The translations under genes and the position numbers were made by a program. From an uncultured beta proteobacterium (GTDB taxonomy: Bacteria > Pseudomonadota > Gammaproteobacteria > Burkholderiales > Burkholderiaceae_C): a DNA stretch of 48,758 nt. Positions 42,368 through 48,758 of this stretch are shown one piece after another (the stretch's first letter is position 1; each line of letters starts with the position of its first letter). The stretch lies in NCBI GenBank assembly GCA_903822435.1, contig CAIJPE010000217.1, positions 1-48,758 on the forward strand, in the 5' to 3' direction. The notes under the pieces were generated by a model that made no database searches, was not told where the DNA came from, and saw only the letters and a list, made by a program, of their open reading frames with translations.

Positions 42368-44319
42368 GCCGCCGCCTTCACGGGTGCAAAGGTGCTTGCA
42401 TCCACGATCTTCAATGTCGCCGACACACTGCCGCTGCGACCGTCCTCGAATTTCACGGCGGTTTCGATGAACTGCTCGGTCTTGCCGCCGTACAGGGCGT
42501 CCACCAGCACCTTGTACTTGTCGCCGATGGCGCCGCGGCGGACCTTGCGGGTGCGGGTCAGCTCGCCGTCGTCGGCGTCCAGTTCCTTGTGCAGCACCAG
42601 GAAGCGGCTGATCTGGCTGCCGGCCAGCAGGGTGTCGGCGGCCAGGTCGGCATTGACCTTCTGCACGCAGTCCTTGATGAGCTCCAGCACTTCGGGCTTG
42701 GCCGCCAGGTCGGTGTAGCCGGCATAGGGCAGGTTGCGGCGCTCGGCCCAGTTGCCCACGGCCTCGAAGTCGATGTTCAGGAAGGCACAGACCTTCTCGC
42801 GCTGGTCGCCGAAAGCCACGGCCTCCTTGATGAAGGGGAAGAACTTGAGCTTGTTCTCGACGTACTTGGGCGCGAACATCGCGCCGTCGAAAGGGCCGCC
42901 CTGGGGGTCGTGCAGGCGGCCCACGTCCTTGGCCCTGTCGATGATCTTCAGGTGTCCGCCGGCGGCCAGGAAACCGGCGTCGCCCGTGCGGTACCAGCCG
43001 TCGGCGCTCAACACCTCGGCCGTGGCCGCCGCGTTCTTGTAGTAGCCCTTCAGCAGGCCGGGGCTGCGCACGAGGATCTCGCCGTTGTCGGCCACCTTGA
43101 TTTCCACGCCCTCGATCGGCACGCCCACCGTGTCGGCGCGCGCCTCGTGGTCAGGCTGCAGGCACACGAAGACGGCCGTCTCGGTGGAGCCGTACAGCTG
43201 CTTGAGGTTGATGCCGATGGAGCGGTAGAAGGTGAACAGGTCGGGGCCGATGGCCTCGCCGGCGGTGTAGGCCACGCGCACCCGGGACAACCCCAGCGTG
43301 TTGCGCAGCGGGCCGTAGATGAGCAGGTCGCCCAACCGGTAAGCCAGCCGGTCGGCCATGCCCACGGGCTTGCCGTCCATGAGCGGCGGGCCCACGCGGC
43401 GAGCCAGGGCCATGCAGCGGTCGAAGAGCCAGCGCTTGAGGCGGCCGGCGTCTTCCATGCGGATCATCACCGTGGTCAGCAGGCTTTCGAAGATGCGGGG
43501 CGGCGCGAAGTAGTAAGTCGGGCCGATCTCCTTCAGGTCGATGGTGACCGTGGAGGCCGACTCCGGGCAGTTGACCACGTAGCCGCAGGCCAGCCACTGC
43601 GCGTAGCTGAAGATGTTCTGGCCGATCCAGGCCAGCGGCATGTAGGCCAGCACTTCTTCGGCCGCGGTGAGCTTGTCGAAGCTGGCGCCGGCGCGGGCTC
43701 GATTGAGCAGGGTATCGTGCGTGTGCACCACGCCCTTGGGGTTGCCGGTGGTGCCGCTGGTGAAGAACATCGCCGCCACGTCGCCGGGCTGGCAGCGGGC
43801 GACCTCGGCGTCGAAGAGCTGGGCATTGGAAGCATCGTGCGACTGGCCCGCGGCCACCAGCGCGTCCAGCGCCTCCAGCCCGGCTTCGCTGTAGTTGCGC
43901 AGGCCGCGTGGGTCGTCGTACCAGATGCGGGCCAGGGAGGGGCATTGCGCCCGCAGCTCCAGCATCTTGTCGACCTGCTCCTGGTCTTCGACGATGGCGT
44001 AGCCGACCTCGGCGTTGTTGATCGGGAAGGCGTATTCCGCGGCCGCCGCATCCTGGTAGAGCGGCACCGGCACGGCACCCAGCGCCTGCACGGCCAGCAT
44101 GCTGGCGTACAGGCGCGGCCGGTTTTCGCCCACGATCACCACGTGGTCGTCGCGCTTGAGGCCCGCTGCATGCAGCCCGCAGGCCAGCCGCCGCACCATC
44201 AGCGCCAGGTCGGCCCAGGGGGTGGTCTGCCAGATGCCGTACACCTTCTCGCGCAGCGCCGGGGCCGTGGGCCGCTGCCGTGCGTGTTCGAGCATCAGGC
44301 TGGGAAAGGTGGCAGACAC
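42364..44319 (-). CDS. AMP-dependent acyl-CoA synthetase/ligase
   Basis: 651 aa adenylate-forming enzyme of the long-chain acyl-CoA synthetase group. The P-loop is FFTSGTTGNPKGVVHTH; further motifs are QLYGSTETAVF, GWYRTGDAGFL and the C-terminal LTRTRKVRRGAIGDKY region. The GTG start at 44319 follows an AAGGAG ribosome-binding site. It is the first gene of the Liv operon and faces the Crp/Fnr regulator. Together with the PaaK-like protein it suggests capture of an imported carboxylate as a CoA thioester. Fatty-acyl, branched or aryl substrates cannot be separated from sequence. Confidence 0.9.
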   Translation of the reverse strand: MSATFPSLMLEHARQRPTAPALREKVYGIWQTTPWADLALMVRRLACGLHAAGLKRDDHVVIVGENRPRLYASMLAVQALGAVPVPLYQDAAAAEYAFPINNAEVGYAIVEDQEQVDKMLELRAQCPSLARIWYDDPRGLRNYSEAGLEALDALVAAGQSHDASNAQLFDAEVARCQPGDVAAMFFTSGTTGNPKGVVHTHDTLLNRARAGASFDKLTAAEEVLAYMPLAWIGQNIFSYAQWLACGYVVNCPESASTVTIDLKEIGPTYYFAPPRIFESLLTTVMIRMEDAGRLKRWLFDRCMALARRVGPPLMDGKPVGMADRLAYRLGDLLIYGPLRNTLGLSRVRVAYTAGEAIGPDLFTFYRSIGINLKQLYGSTETAVFVCLQPDHEARADTVGVPIEGVEIKVADNGEILVRSPGLLKGYYKNAAATAEVLSADGWYRTGDAGFLAAGGHLKIIDRAKDVGRLHDPQGGPFDGAMFAPKYVENKLKFFPFIKEAVAFGDQREKVCAFLNIDFEAVGNWAERRNLPYAGYTDLAAKPEVLELIKDCVQKVNADLAADTLLAGSQISRFLVLHKELDADDGELTRTRKVRRGAIGDKYKVLVDALYGGKTEQFIETAVKFEDGRSGSVSATLKIVDASTFAPVKAAA

Positions 44320-44378
44320 GGTGGTCTTGGCTCCTTGGGGCGGGTGGCCCGATTCTGGGCGGGACTTTGACGCCAGGA

Positions 44379-44394
44379 TGTCGTTGTGACGACA
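44379..44394. promoter_or_regulatory. 16-bp inverted repeat, candidate Crp/Fnr-type operator
   Basis: TGTCGT-TGTG-ACGACA is a perfect inverted repeat in the 121-base region between the divergent acyl-CoA synthetase and Crp-family regulator genes, about 60 bases from the synthetase GTG and 46 from the regulator ATG. Crp/Fnr proteins bind dyads of this size, so autoregulation and control of the Liv operon are plausible. Confidence 0.55.
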
Positions 44395-44440
44395 ATCTGC
44401 GGGTTCGCGCTGACAGGCATTTCCCTAGAACCGACCGGCC

Positions 44441-45190
44441 ATGCCCACCCACGTGCTCCCTTCGACCTCACAGGCGGCGGCCGTGTCGGCTTCGCGTTCG
44501 CGGGCGGCGGCGTCAGGCGACCTGCCGCACATCCCCTGGCTCGACCGGCTGGACGACCTGGAGCGGGCCCGGGTGCTGGCGGACCTGCGCGTGGTGACGG
44601 TGCAGCCCGGCGAGATCGTGTGCCGCATGGGGCGCCCGGTGACCTACTGGTTCGGCGTGCTCGACGGCCTGCTGAAGATGAGCAACGACAGTGCCCAGGG
44701 CAACGGCCTGGGCATGCCCATCACTTTCACGGGCGTGCCTTCCGGCGGCTGGTTCGGCGAGGGCACCGTGCTGAAAATGGAGCCCTACCGCTACAACATC
44801 CAGGCGCTGCGCAAGAGCGTGGTGGCCGGCATCACGGCCGAGACCTTCCTGTGGCTGCTGGGCCGCAGCATCCGCTTCAACCGCTTCGTGATGAACCAGC
44901 TCAACGAGCGGCTGGGACAGTTCATCGCCGCCCGCGAGATCGACCGCCTGACCCACCCCGACGAACGCGTCGCGCGCAGCCTGGCGGCACTCTTCCACCC
45001 CGTGCTGTACCCCGGCGTGGGCGAGGTGCTGCGCATCACCCAGCAGGAACTGGGCTACCTGGTGGGCCTGTCGCGCCAGCGCGTGAACCGTGCCCTGGTC
45101 GCCCTTCAGCAGGCCGGGGTGGTGCGGGTGGAGTACGGCGGGGTGCGGGTGCTGTCGCTGGGCGGCTTGCGCTGCTACCGGGCCGACTGA
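44441..45190 (+). CDS. Crp/Fnr-family transcriptional regulator
   Basis: 249 aa. An N-terminal cyclic-nucleotide-binding-like beta-roll (about residues 45-135, with VTVQPGEIVCRMG and GGWFGEGTVL) and a dimerisation helix (about 140-165) precede a C-terminal winged helix with recognition segment ITQQELGYLVGLSRQRVNRAL (given in part: GLSRQRVNRAL). It lacks the N-terminal Cys cluster of oxygen-sensing Fnr. Placed divergently to the acyl-CoA synthetase/Liv operon, it probably senses the imported acid or its CoA ester and controls that operon. The first ~25 residues are low-complexity Ala/Ser. Confidence 0.88.
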   Translation: MPTHVLPSTSQAAAVSASRSRAAASGDLPHIPWLDRLDDLERARVLADLRVVTVQPGEIVCRMGRPVTYWFGVLDGLLKMSNDSAQGNGLGMPITFTGVPSGGWFGEGTVLKMEPYRYNIQALRKSVVAGITAETFLWLLGRSIRFNRFVMNQLNERLGQFIAAREIDRLTHPDERVARSLAALFHPVLYPGVGEVLRITQQELGYLVGLSRQRVNRALVALQQAGVVRVEYGGVRVLSLGGLRCYRAD

Positions 45191-45235
45191 CGGTGCGCCA
45201 CGGGCATGGCGGGCAACCCCGCGCCAGGGCCTTGC

Positions 45236-46030
45236 TCAGCCCGCGCGGCGGAGGCGCGCCACCAGGGCGGCGCCACCGCACAGCATCAGCGCCCAGGTGG
45301 CGGGCTCGGGTACGGCCGACACGCTCAGGCTGAGGTTGTCGATGGCCAGGCCGTGGTCGTTGCCGACATCGTTGGTCTCGATCCAGCGCACCCACAGCGT
45401 GTCGCCGGAGGCCCAGGCGGTGTTGACGATGCCGCCCCGGCTGGCCACCTTGCCGGCTGCGTTGCCATCCACGGCTGCGGCAGTCGATCCGGTGACCGGC
45501 GAAGCCCAGTCGAAACGGCCGCCCGGCTGCGCCCAACTGCCGACCGCAGCGAAGCTTGCGCCGAAGCCGTATTGCAGCACCATGGATTGCGCCGATGTGT
45601 TGCCGCCATTGCGCCACTGCTCGCCGTCGAAGGCCAGGCTGAAGCCCGACAGGGCGTTGCCCGTGCCGTTGGTGAAGGCCACCGCGATGTAGCCCGCCAC
45701 GGCGCCGCTGAGCGGCGAGCCGAAGTAAGAGCCGCCCGATCCCGTGCCGCCCAGGGCGCGGTCGCTGGAACCAACGGTGCCGAAACTGTAGAAGCTGCCG
45801 GTGTTGCTGCTGCCGTCGCCGGTGGCATAGCTGGGCACGGTCGTGCCGGCGGCGGTGAACAGGCTCCAGCCGGCCAGCGTGCTGTCGTTGAACCAGTTCG
45901 GCGTGCCACTGGCGGCCAGGGTGTCGAAGTTCTGCGCGTAGCTGAACGCCGGGGACGATACGTTGATTGCGGCATGCGCCGGCAGCAGGGCCATGGCGGC
46001 AGCGGCAGCGCACAGGTTTCGAACGGCCAT
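45236..46030 (-). CDS. PEP-CTERM sorted extracellular protein
   Basis: 264 aa. A signal peptide ends PAHA. The secreted body is rich in Gly, Ser, Thr and Asn with no recognised catalytic domain. The C-terminus has the PEP-CTERM tripartite signal: VPEPATWALM, a hydrophobic stretch and a basic end (ARLRR). Such proteins are cut and sorted by exosortase EpsH/XrtA-type enzymes and linked to exopolysaccharide or biofilm. No exosortase is in this window. ATG 46030 is used; divergent from the M16 peptidase. Confidence 0.88.
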   Translation of the reverse strand: MAVRNLCAAAAAMALLPAHAAINVSSPAFSYAQNFDTLAASGTPNWFNDSTLAGWSLFTAAGTTVPSYATGDGSSNTGSFYSFGTVGSSDRALGGTGSGGSYFGSPLSGAVAGYIAVAFTNGTGNALSGFSLAFDGEQWRNGGNTSAQSMVLQYGFGASFAAVGSWAQPGGRFDWASPVTGSTAAAVDGNAAGKVASRGGIVNTAWASGDTLWVRWIETNDVGNDHGLAIDNLSLSVSAVPEPATWALMLCGGAALVARLRRAG

Positions 46031-46151
46031 GATCGGGCTTCCTCAGGCTGAGTGGGATGCGATGCAGCCTAGGCCCGGCGTGTGACGCCGTGCCGGTGCG
46101 AACCCATGCCGTTCGGCACATCGTGCCAGCGTGAGGGGAACGAAGTCGCCC

Positions 46152-46157
46152 TAAACT
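46152..46157 (+). promoter_or_regulatory. Candidate -10 box of the M16 peptidase gene
   Basis: TAAACT lies 41 bases upstream of ATG 46199, the same hexamer as at three other genes here. No -35 consensus is apparent. Confidence 0.35.
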
Positions 46158-46198
46158 GGGTCGATGCCTTCTGCCGTCATTTTTCCTCGATCTCGCCC

Positions 46199-48644
46199 AT
46201 GACCTCATCCTGGTTCCGCGCCCTGTTCTTTGCCCTGATCTGCACGGCGGCCATGGCGCAGCCCGGCCCCGGGCCGAAGGTTGCCGCGGCCCTGGCCCCC
46301 ACCGCCAGCGTGGAGGGCATCACCGAGTACCGCCTGCCCAACGGGTTGCAGGTGCTGCTGGTGCCCGACGACGCCAAGCCCACCACCACGGTGAACATGA
46401 CCTACCACGTCGGGTCGCGCCAGGAGAACTACGGCGAGACCGGCATGGCCCACTTGCTGGAGCACATGCTCTTCAAGGGCACGCCGACCACGCGCGACGT
46501 GTGGGCCGAGTTCAACAAGCGCGGCATGCGGCCCAACGGCAGCACCTCGTACGACCGCACCAACTACTTCGCCAGCTTTGCCGCCAACGACGACACCCTG
46601 CGCTGGTATTTGAGCTGGCAGGCCGACGCCATGGTGCACAGCCTGATCGCGCGCAGCGACCTGGACACCGAGATGACCGTGGTGCGCAATGAGTTCGAGG
46701 CCGGCGAGAACAACCCGGGCTCGGTGCTGATGCAGCAGACGCTGGCGGCCATGTACCAGTGGCACAACTACGGCAAGGCCACCATCGGCGCGCGCAGCGA
46801 CATCGAGAACGTCGACATCCCGCGCCTGCAGGCTTTCTACCGTCAGTACTACCAGCCCGACAACGCCACGCTCATCGTGGCCGGCAAGTTCGATCCGCAA
46901 AAGGTGCTGGCCTGGGTGCAGGAGTTCTTCGGCCCCCTGCCCAAGCCCACGCGCGTCATCCCGGCCACCTACACGCAGGAGCCCGTGCAGGACGGCGAGC
47001 GCCTGGTCACGCTGCGCCGCGTGGGCGGCACGCCGCTGATCTACATGGCCTACCACATGCCAGCAGGGTCCGACCCCGACTTCGCCGCGGTGGAGATGCT
47101 CGCCATCATCCTGGGCGACACCCCGGCGGGCCGGCTTCACAAACGCCTGGTCGAGAAGCAGCTGGCGGCGCAGACCTTTGCGGGCCCCGAATCGCTGGCC
47201 GAACCGGGCCAGCTGATCCTGGGCGCCTCGCTGGCGCCGGGCCAGGACGTCGAGAAGGCACGCACCGAGATGGCAGCCGCCGTCGATTCCCTCTTCAGCA
47301 GCCCCATCACGGCCGAAGAGCTGGAGCGCGCCCGCACCATGTGGCTCAACGAATGGGAGCTCGGCTTCACCGACCCCGAGCGGGTGGGCGTGCAGCTGTC
47401 CGAGGCCATCGGCACCGGCGACTGGCGCCTGTTCTTCCTGCAACGCGACCAGGTGCGCAAGCTCGCCCTGGCCGACGTGCAGCGCGTGGCCGCTGCCTGG
47501 CTGCGCAAGGACAACCGCACCGTGGGCATCTACCTGCCCACGGCCACGCCCGAGCGCGCCCCGCTGGGCCGGCGCGTGGACGTGGCCGCGCTGGTCAAGG
47601 GCTACCGCGGTGACCCCGTGGCGGTGCAGGCCGAGGCCTTCGACCCCACGCCGGCCAACCTGGACGCCCGCACCCAGCTCAGCAGCCTCAACGAAGGCCC
47701 GGGCAGACCCGGCGTGCGCATCGCCCTGCTGCCCAAGGGCACGCGCGGCGGCGTGGTGCATGCCCGGCTGCGCCTGCGCTACGGCAATGAGCAGAGCCTG
47801 CGCGGGCTCTCGACCGTGGCGGGCATGGCCGGCGCCCTGATCGACAAGGGCGGTGCCGGCATGACGCGGCAGGAAATCGCCGACGCCTTCGACCGCCTGC
47901 AGGCCGAGGTGGGCATCTCGGCCGGCGACCAGAGCCTCTCGGTGTCCATCACCACCAAGCGCGACCGGCTGCCGGAGGTGATCACGCTGGTGGGGCGCCT
48001 GCTGCGCGAGCCCGCCTACACGCCGCAGTCGCTGGACGAATTGCAGCGGCAGTTCCTGGCCGGACTCGAACGCCAGCGCAAGGAGCCCTCGGCCCTGGTC
48101 TCCAACCGCCTGGCGCGGCTGGGCAACCCGTACCCGCGCGGCGATCTGCGCTATGCCAGCACCTTCGACGAGTCCGAGGAAGACATCAAGGCCGTCACGC
48201 CGGCGCGCCTGCGCGACTTCCACCGCCGCTTCTACAGCGCGGGCCTGGGCGAGTTCAGCGCCGTGGGCGACATGGACGTGGCGGCCGTGCAGCAGGCCCT
48301 GAAGAAGGCCCTGGGCGGATGGACGGAGCCTGCCGCCGGGCCGGAAGCCTTTGCGCGCGTTCCGCGGCCGCTGGTCAAGGTGCCGCCCACGCGCTTCCTG
48401 GAGCGCACCCCCGACAAGGCCAACGCCGTGCTGCTGGGGCAACTGGCCCTGCCGTTGTCCGATCGGCATCCCGACTTCCCGGCCCTGCTGATGGCCAACT
48501 CCATCTTCGGCCAGGGCGGCAATTCGCGCCTGTGGAAGCGCATCCGCGGTGCCGAGGGCCTGTCGTACGGCGTGGGTGCCGGTGTCAACTTCAGTCCGCT
48601 GGACGACAACTCCCTGTGGAGCGTGGAAGCCATCTTCGCGCCTC
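46199..48644 (+). CDS. M16-family zinc metallopeptidase (3' end lost at a fold-back)
   Basis: About 815 residues are readable. A signal peptide ends about AAMAQPG, so the protein is periplasmic. The inverted zinc motif HLLEH is at residues 85-89 (pitrilysin HxxEH), with the third ligand Glu expected in VVRNEFEAGEN. A second, non-catalytic M16 half follows from about residue 500. Similarity continues to AIFAP (48641), after which the + strand switches to the reverse complement of downstream sequence. The TGA at 48662-48664 and the last residues RPARLR are therefore artefacts. Read backwards, the final bases give the true continuation, FAPQNQAKVEAAFNEELARS and on to EAELVE. Confidence 0.92.
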
Positions 48645-48758
48645 GACCAGCTCGGCTTCGGTGAAGCCCTCCTTGAGCGAGCGGGCCAGCTCCTCATTGA
48701 AGGCCGCTTCGACCTTGGCCTGGTTCTGAGGCGCGAAGATGGCTTCCACGCTCCACAG
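48614..48758. repeat. Fold-back inverted repeat at the window end
   Basis: Bases 48614-48644 and 48728-48758 are exact reverse complements (31 bases, cut by the window end), around 83 bases whose reverse complement continues the M16 reading frame. The join has 3-4 bases of microhomology (CTC or CCTC). This is the pattern of a strand-switch chimera rather than a genomic inversion. Confidence 0.9.

Noticed and set aside
46205..48697. A ~830-codon open frame antisense to the M16 gene
   Set aside because: His/Gly/Arg-rich shadow of the M16 frame; it also runs through the fold-back join.
48614..48758. Invertible DNA switch flanked by inverted repeats
   Set aside because: The second arm is simply the opposite strand of the same coding sequence, and the spacer continues the gene backwards, which fits a fold-back and not an inverted segment.

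Overview
This is a high-GC window, almost wall-to-wall coding, from a betaproteobacterium of the order Burkholderiales, most likely Comamonadaceae. The grounds are the Pmd/Lig-type protocatechuate 4,5-cleavage operon, four Bug (TctC-type) periplasmic binding proteins, the gene order rplM-rpsI-erpA/anmK-M23/tyrS, and short GC-rich elements placed directly after stop codons. The family assignment is inference. No rRNA, tRNA, CRISPR array, insertion sequence or phage gene was seen.

Region 1 (1-4786, +) is the end of a protocatechuate meta-cleavage operon. It holds a LigI lactonase (5' end outside the window), a tannase/feruloyl-esterase-family lipoprotein, and LigA, LigB and LigC, mostly with overlapping stop and start codons.

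Region 2 (4800-11958, -) is the most unusual locus. A 2003-residue predicted lipoprotein joins a galactose-oxidase-type copper radical oxidase with every catalytic residue present to PA14, discoidin-like, Ig-like and PKD modules, a YVTN beta-propeller and a di-heme peroxidase-like cytochrome c. It is translationally coupled to a mono-heme cytochrome c and a Sco-type copper chaperone. Region 4 encodes copper uptake only about 4 kb away.

Region 3 (12112-16088) has an EthD-family protein, a ferredoxin-NADP reductase, a Bug protein, and the remains of a tricarballylate/citrate (tcu) operon in which tcuA, tcuB and a second tctC have all lost large pieces.

Region 4 (16136-22899, +) is a copper-handling cluster: DUF2946 protein, OprC/NosA-like TonB receptor, YcnI-like protein and PCu(A)C chaperone. 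A second TonB receptor of unknown substrate follows.

Region 5 (22993-34277) is mainly core genome: a Bug protein, htpG with a sigma-32-like promoter, srkA, a DUF2726 protein, a GNAT protein, rplM-rpsI, erpA, anmK with an M23 peptidase, and tyrS.

Region 6 (34402-45190) has a Bug protein and a branched-chain-type (Liv) ABC transporter operon carrying two acyl-CoA/aryl-CoA ligase-like genes. A Crp/Fnr-type regulator is divergent from it, with a 16-bp inverted repeat in the shared promoter. Region 7 (45236-48758) holds a lone PEP-CTERM protein and an M16 peptidase. The M16 gene is interrupted where the sequence folds back on itself: the last ~114 bases are the reverse complement of the gene's own continuation, which looks like an assembly or amplification chimera.
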